Assembly (NCBI GenBank): GCA_002427745.1
Contig: DIYF01000069.1
Span: 1-29,309 of the forward strand
Length of the DNA stretch: 29,309 nt
Source of the DNA: Roseivirga sp. UBA6061
GTDB taxonomy: Bacteria; Bacteroidota; Bacteroidia; Cytophagales; Cyclobacteriaceae
Reading direction: 5' to 3'
Shown here: positions 1-8,377 of the stretch, piece after piece
Numbering within the stretch: the stretch's first letter is position 1
Layout of the letters: each line of letters begins with the position of its first letter
Made by a program: the position numbers and the translations under genes
The notes under the pieces: generated by a model
What the model was told of the DNA's origin: nothing
The model's input: the letters and a program-made list of their open reading frames with translations, nothing else
Database searches by the model: none

Positions 1-1260
1 CGGGGAACTGTATCCGCTTTTGCCGAGCTCGTCAATGCCGGGGTAAAGCAGATGGCCCTGAGCTCGGTAATGACTGCTGATGAAATGGATGAGTTTCTGC
101 CTCTTGCAAAGAAGGAGGCCGCCAGGTACAATGTGGAGGTATACAGGGAAAATGACCTGATTGTGACAAATCTCTTTCCACATGATGTAGCGGAGGGTAA
201 GGAGGTACTGGTGCTTTTTCAGGGGCTGACCAAAGACGCTTACCTCAAACTGAAGGAAGATAAGAAGCAGTATGAGGCTGATGGAGATTACTCGCTGACG
301 GAACGCCAGGATGTTGCCCGTAGGTTTGGTCGTCTTCTGAGTTATACACCCCGACAGATCAACAGGTTGCTGTCTGAAAATACAGAGTTCCGTGTCATGG
401 ATGATTTCGGCATTCAGGCCACCAATGTATTCCTTTATTACAAAGATCTGGCTGTGGCCACGCAGTTTTACTCGGAAACCCTGGGGCTGGAGCTGATTAC
501 TGAGTATGACAATGCCAGTATTCTCAGAATTGCCACCAATAGCTTTGTCATACTGGTGGATGCCGCTAAAGGCATGCATACGGCAGAGGAACCCAAGACA
601 GTGGCCCTGGCCCTGCTGACCAGGCAGTTACCGGATTGGTACGATTATCTGAAAAGCAAGAATGTACCTATAAAGTATACCTATAAGCCTAAAGAAGGAG
701 GGCCGCACGATGGCTTCGTGGCGATTGACCCGGAAGGTTATCTGTTGGAATTTGAACTGTTCAAACAGCATAAAGAGAATGAGCGGTTCGTACCGGTATT
801 GGCTACCAATGAAGAAGTTCCTACCACGGTCTCTTTCAACAACAAGAAGCTCGCATTTCATGCTTCTATTACCTGGCTCTATTACCAGGATTTGTTAGCC
901 ATGCAGGACTTTTATGAGGACGTGCTCGGCCTGGAACTGGTAGCCGATCAGGGGTGGACCAAAATATACAAGGCTACAGACACCGGCTTCGTTGGTCTGG
1001 TAGATGAAAAACGGGGCATGCACGATTTTACAGAAGACAAGGCTGTCAATGTATCCTTTATCGTGAAAGATCTGGATGGTTGGTTTGACTACGTTAAATC
1101 CAAAGCTCCTTTCAGTTTAAGGTCAACTGAAATAGGAGAAGGCCCTGATGGCAAATACCGCGCCTTTGTAGGCTTTGACCCTGAAGGTTACTTTATGGAA
1201 TTCGATCGATTCTATCCTCATAAAGACAATGCGAAATTAATGGAATACCTGCCGGAGTAA
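1..1260 (+). CDS. Double VOC (glyoxalase/dioxygenase fold) protein, 5' end outside the window
   Basis: The reading frame is open from base 1 with no stop before the first ATG at 52, so the real start probably lies upstream and this is the 3' part of the gene. Counting from the Met at 52, residues 1-120 are a charged alpha/beta region I cannot assign. Two VOC modules follow at about 122-245 and 268-392. Each begins with a [FY]YxxLxxxxxFYxxxLGLEL strand-helix pattern and ends with DPEGY[LF][LM]EF, where the Glu is the usual metal-ligand position of the fold. Family members are metal-dependent lyases, dioxygenases or binding proteins; the substrate cannot be read here. The missing 5' end might hold a signal peptide. 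A 7-bp hairpin follows the stop codon. Confidence 0.8.
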   Translation, partial: RGTVSAFAELVNAGVKQMALSSVMTADEMDEFLPLAKKEAARYNVEVYRENDLIVTNLFPHDVAEGKEVLVLFQGLTKDAYLKLKEDKKQYEADGDYSLTERQDVARRFGRLLSYTPRQINRLLSENTEFRVMDDFGIQATNVFLYYKDLAVATQFYSETLGLELITEYDNASILRIATNSFVILVDAAKGMHTAEEPKTVALALLTRQLPDWYDYLKSKNVPIKYTYKPKEGGPHDGFVAIDPEGYLLEFELFKQHKENERFVPVLATNEEVPTTVSFNNKKLAFHASITWLYYQDLLAMQDFYEDVLGLELVADQGWTKIYKATDTGFVGLVDEKRGMHDFTEDKAVNVSFIVKDLDGWFDYVKSKAPFSLRSTEIGEGPDGKYRAFVGFDPEGYFMEFDRFYPHKDNAKLMEYLPE

Positions 1261-1271
1261 ACTTGAAGAAT

Positions 1272-1291
1272 GTCCTGTTTTGATACAGGAC
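1272..1291 (+). terminator. Possible weak terminator hairpin after the VOC gene
   Basis: A perfect 7-bp stem (GTCCTGT / ACAGGAC) with a 6-nt loop lies 11 nt past the stop codon. The sequence after it is pyrimidine-rich (CTGTCTTCCTTT) but has no clean T run, so intrinsic termination is only plausible. Confidence 0.35.
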
Positions 1292-1423
1292 CTGTCTTCC
1301 TTTGACACAGAAAATTGCTCTCAGCGCCTGGTTTGTACCTTTTCTGAGAAGCTGAGTATTGTTCAATTCACTTAACGGGAGTGCATATTCACCCGTATTC
1401 ACCTCTTATTGAACCTGAATGGT

Positions 1424-1454
1424 CTGACGGTATATCATTGAGGTACGACATTTG
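1424..1454 (+). promoter_or_regulatory. Candidate Bacteroidota promoter for the metalloprotease gene
   Basis: CTG at 1424-1426 (one mismatch to the -33 TTG), 20 bp, then GACATTTG at 1447-1454 (one mismatch to TAnnTTTG). The 20-bp spacing equals that of the better sites before 9635 and 16961. Transcription would start near 1459, about 30 nt before the ATG. Confidence 0.3.
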
Positions 1455-1487
1455 TAAAAGTGTTCGCAGGTCAAAACAACACTTTAC

Positions 1488-2675
1488 ATGATAACCAATC
1501 GAATTTCCAAGTGGCTTTATCTGATGATCTTAGGTATTGTTGCTTCACTCAGTTGCGGGTCTGATGACGGGGAAGCCCCCCGACCCGAAATCCCCGTGGT
1601 ATCCAGTCTTGAACTTGCGGTAAGCGAGAGCTTCACCGTAGCAGGACATAACAAACCTCTATTACTCACTATCAAAGCCACTGACTCCAAGGGCAGTGAG
1701 ATGTTCAACCCTACATACTCCATTCTGGTTGATGGCGAAGACAAGGGGCAAATCAGCGCCTTTAAAAGCGATGAATCAGGCAGCTTTGAACTCAAGGCTG
1801 TTTTTGGGCAGGTAGAAAGTAATGCCATTACTGTTCACGTACGTGAGAATAAGACTTATGAAGCCAAAAGCTACAAGGTCATCTTTCACATTGTACATGA
1901 TGGTGAGCCACTGGGGCAGGGCTATAATATTCCTGCAGATAGAATCGATTATCAGATGGGATTGCTGGAGAAGGTTTTTGAGCAATCATCAAATCTCACT
2001 CCGAACTCTGCTTTGCCTAATATTGACTTTGAGCTGGCCACTACAGATCCTGAAGGAAATCTTTTGGCTGAGCCGGGGATCAACCGTTTTCAGCGTCCTG
2101 ATCAAAGTGCCTCTATTCTTTTTCAGGACTGGATGTGGGATCACTACTGGGACCCTGACTATTATATCAATGTATGGGTAGGAGATACCAAGAATGGTTA
2201 TAGCTGGGGCATATACCCTGAATTTGCCTGTACTGATACGGAGATTCCGGAAGGCCTGGGCTGTACTTCTTCAGCAGATGTACACCGCCTGGAAGGCATT
2301 GCGCTGGAACTGGATAACCTGTACACGGAGAACTGGGTGTTTCCCCATGAAATGGGACACGTTTTTGGTCTCTTTCATATTTTCTCGGGCAGCGAATGTG
2401 AGACAGATGTAGACTTTTGCGAAGATACTCATCAATATAACCGCGATGTGTATGAAGGAGCTCCGACTGCTCATGTGCGCACATCCTGTCAGGGAAAGGA
2501 GTTTATCAGCTATAACGTGATGGACTACTGGCAGCAGCTGAATGGGGCCAGAGATTTAAGCTATGATCAGGTAGAGCGTATCAGAGCAGTGGCAGACCGC
2601 GGGCTTTGGAGAGGCAGTAAGAGTCTTCAGGATGGTACGCCCAGAGATATGTCAGCTCTGAGAAATGGAGGCTGA
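1488..2675 (+). CDS. Pappalysin-like (M43-type) zinc metalloprotease lipoprotein
   Basis: The protein (395 aa) starts with a signal sequence ending in a lipobox (ASLSC, Cys23). The residues after the cysteine are GSDDG, acidic like the surface-export signal known for Bacteroidota lipoproteins. Residues 35-120 look like a beta-rich Ig-type domain. The catalytic part carries HEMGHVFGLFH at 287-297, an exact HExxHxxGxxH metzincin zinc site (ligands H287, H291, H297; catalytic E288), with the Met-turn YNVMDY around M345. Several cysteines between 245 and 335 may form disulfides, as is common in pappalysins. It probably cleaves proteins at the cell surface. No C-terminal type IX sorting domain is visible. 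The gene stands alone between two intergenic regions. Confidence 0.88.
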   Translation: MITNRISKWLYLMILGIVASLSCGSDDGEAPRPEIPVVSSLELAVSESFTVAGHNKPLLLTIKATDSKGSEMFNPTYSILVDGEDKGQISAFKSDESGSFELKAVFGQVESNAITVHVRENKTYEAKSYKVIFHIVHDGEPLGQGYNIPADRIDYQMGLLEKVFEQSSNLTPNSALPNIDFELATTDPEGNLLAEPGINRFQRPDQSASILFQDWMWDHYWDPDYYINVWVGDTKNGYSWGIYPEFACTDTEIPEGLGCTSSADVHRLEGIALELDNLYTENWVFPHEMGHVFGLFHIFSGSECETDVDFCEDTHQYNRDVYEGAPTAHVRTSCQGKEFISYNVMDYWQQLNGARDLSYDQVERIRAVADRGLWRGSKSLQDGTPRDMSALRNGG

Positions 2676-2702
2676 CCGTAATTCACTTTAGAGTACTGAA
2701 AG

Positions 2703-2743
2703 GGTAGTTCTTTTCATATATTTCAAACATGAAAAGAACTACC
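2703..2743. promoter_or_regulatory. Perfect 15-bp inverted repeat spanning the cupin promoter and start codon
   Basis: The arms at 2703-2717 and 2729-2743 (GGTAGTTCTTTTCAT and its exact reverse complement) flank an 11-nt centre. The right arm begins with the cupin ATG. A -7-like octamer, TATATTTC, lies at 2717-2724 and is identical to the one before the PadR gene at 16928-16935. If it is used, transcription would start at or next to the ATG, giving a leaderless or nearly leaderless mRNA, and the palindrome would act as an operator over the core promoter. If transcription starts further upstream, the same sequence forms an RNA hairpin that buries the start codon. I see no good -33 element. Confidence 0.6.
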
Positions 2744-3100
2744 GTCAATGTTGCTGAAAAATTCAGCCTTTTTAACAGCCAGTGGACTCCCCATATCATC
2801 GGAGAACTCAACGGTCAGCAGGTAAAACTCGCCAAAATAGCCAACGACTTTGTGTGGCATAGCCATGAGGAAGAAGATGAAATGTTTCTGATCTTCAAGG
2901 GCACACTCTACATGGAGTTCCGCGATCGTACCGAAGTAGTCAAAGAGGGAGAGATGATCATTGTGCCCAAAGGGGTGGAGCATAACCCTTACACCAAAGA
3001 CGGAGAAGAGGTTTGGGTAATGCTGTTTGAGCCGGCTGCCACCCTGCATACGGGGGCGGTAGAGCACGAGCGGACTCATAACGATCAGCAGTGGATTTAG
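2729..3100 (+). CDS. Small single-domain cupin protein
   Basis: A 123-aa protein with both cupin motifs intact. Motif 1 is H44-x-H46-x4-E51-x6-G58 and motif 2 is G74-x5-P80-x-G82-x2-H85, so the usual 3-His/1-Glu metal site is present. There is no signal peptide or extra domain, so it is a cytoplasmic single cupin of the usual length for stand-alone members. Such proteins include isomerases, dioxygenases and ligand-binding proteins; the substrate is not readable. The start is the only ATG near the conserved N-terminus and falls inside the right arm of the inverted repeat. No neighbour suggests a pathway. Confidence 0.85.
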   Translation: MKRTTVNVAEKFSLFNSQWTPHIIGELNGQQVKLAKIANDFVWHSHEEEDEMFLIFKGTLYMEFRDRTEVVKEGEMIIVPKGVEHNPYTKDGEEVWVMLFEPAATLHTGAVEHERTHNDQQWI

Positions 3101-3244
3101 GGGATTGGGTCTAATAGCTTAACTTAAGACCTTTTAACAAGCTGCCTGTACAGATGGCAAATAACTTAGGGCCCTGTTGAAATTGTACCAGGGTACTGCG
3201 AAGTAAATGGTGCAGTGTAAACAGAAGATTTAGTATGCAAACCG

Positions 3245-3760
3245 ATGAGTAAGAGAGCACTGGTAAAATACCTGCAGTCTTTGGATAAAGCTGATCTGGA
3301 GACTCAGGTACTGGAGTTATATGCCAAATTCAAGCCTGTGCGCGATTACTATGGTTTTGTCTTTAATCCCAAAGAAGACAAACTGATTGAGGAAGCCAGG
3401 TTTAAGGTTTCCAAAGAGTATTTTCCAACGGGAAGAAGAAGGCCCAAAGCCCGCAGGTCAGTAGCTCAAAAGGCCATTAAACACTTTCTCACCCTGGAAC
3501 TGGACCCTGCACTGCTTTCTGATTTTATGCTCTTTAATATCGAAACGGCCATGCGTTTCAATGCCCGCAAGCCCAGTAAGCAGGAAGCCTTCTATAAGAG
3601 CATTTATGGTTCTTTTGAGCATGCTGTTCACTTTATTCACAGTAATGGACTCAAAGCCGTACACTGGGACAGAATGAACAAAATTCTGGACGAGGCAGAA
3701 GAGCAGCAATGGTATAATGCAGAAGGGTTTGAGCGAACTCTGGCGAATATTGCGGGCTGA
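3245..3760 (+). CDS. DUF6155 family protein
   Basis: A 171-aa, highly charged, helical cytoplasmic protein. It opens with MSKRALVKYLQSLDKADLE and carries an FNPKEDKLIEEARFKVSKEY segment, which I recognise as DUF6155, a small Bacteroidota family without assigned function. A very basic stretch (GRRRPKARRS, about 62-71) could contact nucleic acid, but that is inference. A five-codon open frame (3235-3252) overlaps the start in another register and might modulate initiation. The stop and the next ATG share one base (TGATG at 3758-3762), so it is probably cotranslated with the CapA-like gene. Confidence 0.75.
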   Translation: MSKRALVKYLQSLDKADLETQVLELYAKFKPVRDYYGFVFNPKEDKLIEEARFKVSKEYFPTGRRRPKARRSVAQKAIKHFLTLELDPALLSDFMLFNIETAMRFNARKPSKQEAFYKSIYGSFEHAVHFIHSNGLKAVHWDRMNKILDEAEEQQWYNAEGFERTLANIAG

Positions 3761-5184
3761 TGAAGAGGGTACTGGCCATTCCTTTTATCTTCATTCTTGT
3801 TTTATCCTTAGCCTGTTCAGATCAGAAGGAACCTGTTTCACTTACTTTTACAGGAGATGTAATACTGGCCAGAGGTGTTTCTGACAAGCTGAATATCTAT
3901 GGAGACAGTCTCCTTTCGCACAGGTTAAAGCCGCTGCTGCAGGGGAGCCTTACTTCGATAAATCTCGAAACTGTGCTTACCATGGATTCGATCCCCCAAA
4001 CCCATGGATATGCCCTCCGGGCCGATACCGCCCTGGCCATGGTGCTCAGAGAGGCCGGTGTGGATGTGGCCTTTACGGATAACAATCATGCCGGTGATTT
4101 TGGAGACAGGGGTAAGGTATCTACTGAATATCATCTGAAAAAGGCCGGTCTGCATGGCAGTATGGCATTTTCCAGAAAGCTGAAAGGCCGGAAGGCAGAA
4201 ATCATAACTGCCGCTCTCTTTCCTGCAGACAAGGATAAGCCAGATCAGGGAGGCAATGCGCTGATTAACCAGGTGAGAACCCGGGCTGAGGAGGACGGGA
4301 AAAGACCGATAATATTATATCTACACTGGGGCGTAGAATACCAGTCAGAACCCACAGAGTCTCAGAGAAAACTGGCACATCGCTTAATCGATGCCGGAGC
4401 AGACGCTGTTATCGGGCATCATCCTCATGTTTTTCAGCGCATTGAATTTTACAGACACAAGCCCATTGTGTACAGCCTTGGCAATTTTGTGGCAGACGCC
4501 TATCGGCCCGGAACTACTCAGGGCGCCATAGCCACCCTGCCATTGACGGATACCCTGGGGCATATCAGGATAAAACCCATCGACCTGGGTGATTACTTTC
4601 CCGGAGAAATGAGCACTAAAGAGGAAATGGCATTTTTTCAACGCAGTCTCGCGCTTAACGATTCTATCTGCTATCTGATGGCAGATGATACCTGGCAGCT
4701 AAGAGAAGCCTCTTTGATCGACTTCCGGGAGGACGCTGACAGTTGGCTCTTTTCCCTGGGAAGGGGAAGAATGCTAAGTCTGAGGCCGCTGCAAAACAAA
4801 GGATACAAGCTGACAACCTTTATCAGAGGCGAGTTTCAGAACAGTATGGCCCTGTATGGGAGTTTATCTCAGCTCGTAGTAGCTGATGTAGATAATGATG
4901 GTCAGACAGAACTGATTCTTAATATCAGCAAGCGTGTGGACTTTGATGATCGTTTCAAAAACCGTGTCAATATCTTTGATATTGATGCCCATGGCACGAT
5001 CAGCACCCAATGGCTGGGGACAAAATTTTTACGTGACCTTGTGTCCTTTGAAGTAGTGAATATCGGTGCTAAAAATTATCTTAAAACAATAGAAACGGAT
5101 GACCATTCGAGATACGAAAATCTGTATGAATGGGATGAATTCGGATTTGCCCTGAGTGAGCTAAATGATGATCAGAAAGAGTAG
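3760..5184 (+). CDS. CapA-family metallophosphatase-like lipoprotein with a C-terminal FG-GAP-like repeat
   Basis: The protein (474 aa) begins with a lipoprotein signal (LSLAC, Cys19). The CapA/PgsA (PGA_cap) fold follows, with its metallophosphatase-like motifs in order: GDV at 32-34, an NLET segment near 68-71, DNNH at 107-110, HWG at 189-191, GHHPH at 219-223 and YSLGNF at 238-243. CapA relatives take part in poly-gamma-glutamate synthesis, but no CapB/CapC partner is present, so capsule synthesis cannot be claimed. The C-terminal 200 residues hold a DVDNDG segment (D376, D378, D380) like the calcium loop of FG-GAP/integrin-type repeats. It overlaps DUF6155 by 1 nt and the DUF3160 gene by 20 nt, so these envelope proteins are probably made together. 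Confidence 0.82.
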   Translation: MKRVLAIPFIFILVLSLACSDQKEPVSLTFTGDVILARGVSDKLNIYGDSLLSHRLKPLLQGSLTSINLETVLTMDSIPQTHGYALRADTALAMVLREAGVDVAFTDNNHAGDFGDRGKVSTEYHLKKAGLHGSMAFSRKLKGRKAEIITAALFPADKDKPDQGGNALINQVRTRAEEDGKRPIILYLHWGVEYQSEPTESQRKLAHRLIDAGADAVIGHHPHVFQRIEFYRHKPIVYSLGNFVADAYRPGTTQGAIATLPLTDTLGHIRIKPIDLGDYFPGEMSTKEEMAFFQRSLALNDSICYLMADDTWQLREASLIDFREDADSWLFSLGRGRMLSLRPLQNKGYKLTTFIRGEFQNSMALYGSLSQLVVADVDNDGQTELILNISKRVDFDDRFKNRVNIFDIDAHGTISTQWLGTKFLRDLVSFEVVNIGAKNYLKTIETDDHSRYENLYEWDEFGFALSELNDDQKE

Positions 5185-7648
5185 TTATATCTTTTCAGTA
5201 TGTCTTGTTGCGCTGTTGACGGCCTGTGGTGGTGATAGTGACAAAAAGAACCTAACCGAAACAGAGAAGCCCATCAAGGCGGAAAAGCCTGTTACTACAG
5301 AACCCAAAGCATCAAAACCGGAACCTGACAAAGAGGAAGCCGGGTTGAGGGTAATTTCGGGAGAAACAAAAGACTTGTTGTCAAGCTATTACGAGCTGCC
5401 GCATATCAAATACTGGTATGAGGAAGAAATACGCTACGCCAGTGGTCAGGCCCCGGATCTGACCTTGCCCGATGACCTGAGTACTTTGAGCTATGAGCAA
5501 CTCAGGCTTTTGCGAAATGAAGTCTTTGCCCGAAATGGCTATCTTTTCAATGACGGTTTTCTCAGGGGCTATTTTAATAAGAAGAAATGGTACAGGCCTG
5601 TTTTCGATGTGGACAGCTTCAGAATAGTGCTGAATGAATCAGAGAGAAAACTGGTCAATGCACTGATAGCAGAAGAGAAGAAGAGAAAGGAAAAACGGCT
5701 CGTTGAAAGAGAGGGCATTGAACTGTATAATGCTGATCTCATCGCCAATAAGGCCCAGTTTAAATCTGTGCATAAGACCATTCATGCCGATCTGTCTCAA
5801 AACAATTTCAGCCTGGTAGATGCCAACCGGTCAATGCCTTTCTACATCTACGATAAAAACGCCTACAACTATATACCTCATTATATCACTACTGACCTCT
5901 ACCTCTTTATTCTTCACAAGTACTTCGGCAAGTTTCTGGAAAAGCTGGATGAAAACTACCTGAGCCGACACCTGGTCAATATGGTTGACCAGACCATGGC
6001 AGGCTTATCATCTGTTGAGTATCCCGGTCAGGAGACGAACCAGGCACTGGACTGGGCAAGAGCTTATCTGGCTATAACCCGATTCGCACTCACCGGAGAA
6101 AAGCAGCCTGTTCCGGAGGCCTGGAAGGAAGTTTACGATCTGGAAATAGAAGGGATTGCGGCATTATCCGGTCAGGCCACATTTATTCCCAACGAGACCA
6201 TCAGTTATACAGAATTGAGTCCCAGAGGGCATTATACCAGCTCAGAGGAGATGAAGAGATATTTCCGCGCATTTAAGTGGATCAGTCTCAATGGCGTGGA
6301 TGTTGATAATCAGGAACAGCTAAAGGGGATGATCACCCTGGCATATCTCATCAAAACCAGCCCGGAAGCCAAAGCCAGCTATGAGGCTTTCTCCCAGGCC
6401 CTGAGCAAAATAGCGGGTAAAGAAGACAATGTCTCCATGGCTGATCTCTTTCCATTGATTAGTGAAGAGGAGGCTCTCAATGTGATCTTAGATCAGTCCA
6501 ATGTCAGTGGAATAGCGAATAAGCTGCGTTCTCTGAGAAAAGAAAGAATAAGGCCTGTATTAGGTCCGGGCTATTCGGGTAATGAAGCTAATACTACCCG
6601 GGTATATTTTCTGTCATCTACCTATTCTGTGAGTGCTGATATTTTCTCCCGGCTGGTACATATCAATGGCAATGATTCAAAACGCCCGTTTCCCAGGGCA
6701 TTGGATATTCCGGCTGTATTCCAAAATCAGACGGCCGAGAGCGTAATTCGGGAAGAATTGGGGGATGATATAAAATGGCCGGGTTATCAGGACAGACTCG
6801 CAGCCCTTCAAACCCGGTTTGAGAGCTTTGATGAGTGGGATCACAATTATGGGTTCAGGGGCCTGAAAACGGCTCTGGCTGCAACTGCAGAAGAGGAGAA
6901 TTATCCGGGCTTTATGAAAACAGATGCCTATAACCGGAAAGAGCTGAGCACCATGCTCTCTTCCTGGACACATATTAAGCACGACCTCATTCTATATCAG
7001 GAAAAGCCCTGGGCCGCTGAAGCAGGGCAGGGAGGAGGGCCGCCAGCTCCTGATCACTATTCTTATGTGGAACCCAACCTGATTTTCTGGAAGGAGTCTT
7101 TGGCCCTGGTGGACTGGCTGATGGATCTGGAAGCCTACGATACCTCCCTGAAGTCTGCCCTCTTAAAAATCAAGGAGATAGGAGAGGATTTGTTAAATGC
7201 AGCGACCAAACAGGCCTCAGGAGAGGAGATCACCATGGGAGAATACGATAAACTGCACAGAATTGGTGGAAGAATAGAGTATGCCCTGCTCGATATACTC
7301 GAAACGGATCACATTCCTGAGAGGGAGAAACAAATGGGCCTGATTGCTGATGTGTATAGCTATAACGGTACTAACCTGAATGTGGCCGTTGGCAGTGCTG
7401 ATGATATCTATGTCGTAGTGCCTATTAAAAACGAGTATTATATCGCGAGAGGTGCTACATTCTCCTTTTACGAGTTTGAGAGTGACCAGATCTACACAGA
7501 TGAGATGTGGCGTGCAAGAGCCGGTAAAAGAGATTTACCGGCCAGACCCCGGTGGATAGCCCCCCTGATTCACGATGACCTACTGCCTCTGGAGGGCGAT
7601 GTTCAGTTTCGATATCCCGGCTGGTGGATGTTGAGGGATGGCATATAA
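5165..7648 (+). CDS. YARHG and DUF3160 domain lipoprotein
   Basis: An 827-aa lipoprotein (LLTAC, Cys21) with a Lys/Glu/Pro-rich spacer at about 26-60. A YARHG module follows near 105-165, with RNEVFARNGY at 117-126 and the KKKWYRP end. The large helical rest, from about 205 to the end, matches DUF3160: YIPHYITTDLYLF near its start, repeated Trp/Tyr/Glu-rich helices, and a glycine-rich GQGGGPPAP segment. YARHG is an extracellular module seen in many bacterial lipoproteins; DUF3160 has no known function. Two ATGs lie at 5165 and 5168 and either could be used. The gene starts inside the CapA-like gene. It ends directly against the stop of the opposite-strand response regulator gene with no base between them. 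Confidence 0.8.
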   Translation: MMIRKSSYIFSVCLVALLTACGGDSDKKNLTETEKPIKAEKPVTTEPKASKPEPDKEEAGLRVISGETKDLLSSYYELPHIKYWYEEEIRYASGQAPDLTLPDDLSTLSYEQLRLLRNEVFARNGYLFNDGFLRGYFNKKKWYRPVFDVDSFRIVLNESERKLVNALIAEEKKRKEKRLVEREGIELYNADLIANKAQFKSVHKTIHADLSQNNFSLVDANRSMPFYIYDKNAYNYIPHYITTDLYLFILHKYFGKFLEKLDENYLSRHLVNMVDQTMAGLSSVEYPGQETNQALDWARAYLAITRFALTGEKQPVPEAWKEVYDLEIEGIAALSGQATFIPNETISYTELSPRGHYTSSEEMKRYFRAFKWISLNGVDVDNQEQLKGMITLAYLIKTSPEAKASYEAFSQALSKIAGKEDNVSMADLFPLISEEEALNVILDQSNVSGIANKLRSLRKERIRPVLGPGYSGNEANTTRVYFLSSTYSVSADIFSRLVHINGNDSKRPFPRALDIPAVFQNQTAESVIREELGDDIKWPGYQDRLAALQTRFESFDEWDHNYGFRGLKTALAATAEEENYPGFMKTDAYNRKELSTMLSSWTHIKHDLILYQEKPWAAEAGQGGGPPAPDHYSYVEPNLIFWKESLALVDWLMDLEAYDTSLKSALLKIKEIGEDLLNAATKQASGEEITMGEYDKLHRIGGRIEYALLDILETDHIPEREKQMGLIADVYSYNGTNLNVAVGSADDIYVVVPIKNEYYIARGATFSFYEFESDQIYTDEMWRARAGKRDLPARPRWIAPLIHDDLLPLEGDVQFRYPGWWMLRDGI

Positions 7649-8377
7649 TCAGGCATCGTTACTCCCAAGCCGCTCCATTAACTCATCACGATACTGACTG
7701 CTGAGGGGAATTACCGTGTTACCTATAGTTACCTGATGACTCTCTATGGTATTGATCAGGTTCAGATTAATGACAAAAGAACGATGAATTCTCAGGAATC
7801 GATCTTCGGGCAGAATCTGGAAAACATTCTTCATGTTCTGCCTTGACAAAATCTTCTTGTCACTGGTATGAAAGGTCAGGTAGTTACCGTCCTTTTCTAC
7901 ATACAGAATATCGTCAAAACCCAGTTTATGAAGCTTGGGGCCACTTTTCAGGTAGATAGATTGTTGCGATGAGTTTTCCGGCACGGTACCAGGAGGGGGG
8001 GCAGTTGCGTGGCTGATCTGTAGCCGATCGAGGGCTTTTGTGGCTGCCTTAAGAAAGCGGTCAAAGGCAAAGGGTTTAAGCAGGTAGTCCACAGCATCGT
8101 AGTTATAGCTTTCAATAGCGTATTCGGTATAAGCTGTGGTAAAAACAATCAGCGGCTGGTGACGGAGCAGGTTGAGAAACTGCAACCCTGTGACCCGGGG
8201 CATATTGATATCCAGGAAAACAAGCTGAATGTTCTCTGTTTTGATATAGGCCATTGCCTCTAAGGGATCGCGGAAAGTAGCTTTAAGCTCCAAAAAAGGA
8301 ATTTTCTGGCAGTGAGAGGCGATCACTTCCAGTGCTCTCGGCTCATCATCTATAGCGATACAGTGTAATGTGCTCAA
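7649..8377 (-). CDS. LytTR-family response regulator
   Basis: A 242-aa two-domain regulator. The receiver domain (1-120) has the acidic pair D10/D11, phospho-acceptor D56, T80 and K101. The LytTR DNA-binding domain (about 140-238) includes the YVEKDGNYLTFH strand and the FLRIHRSFVIN motif. It would be phosphorylated by the kinase encoded just upstream and bind direct-repeat DNA as a dimer. The start is TTG: the bases at 8375-8377 read CAA on the plus strand, and no ATG lies close upstream in frame. TTG overlaps the kinase stop as TTGA, a typical coupling for this pair. Target genes are unknown; the permease operon at 9635 is the nearest candidate. Confidence 0.9.
   Translation of the reverse strand: MSTLHCIAIDDEPRALEVIASHCQKIPFLELKATFRDPLEAMAYIKTENIQLVFLDINMPRVTGLQFLNLLRHQPLIVFTTAYTEYAIESYNYDAVDYLLKPFAFDRFLKAATKALDRLQISHATAPPPGTVPENSSQQSIYLKSGPKLHKLGFDDILYVEKDGNYLTFHTSDKKILSRQNMKNVFQILPEDRFLRIHRSFVINLNLINTIESHQVTIGNTVIPLSSQYRDELMERLGSNDA

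Noticed and set aside
1193..1402. 69-codon minus-strand frame over the end of the VOC gene and the gap after it
   Set aside because: It overlaps coding sequence for a third of its length, looks like antisense of the VOC protein, and has no supporting signal.
3108..3131. Weak hairpin GGTCT...AGACC followed by TTTT after the cupin gene
   Set aside because: The stem has only 5 bp with a long loop, so it is not distinguishable from chance.
3760..5184. Poly-gamma-glutamate capsule synthesis
   Set aside because: Only a CapA-like protein is present; no ligase (CapB) or CapC homologue lies nearby and the C-terminus differs from typical CapA.
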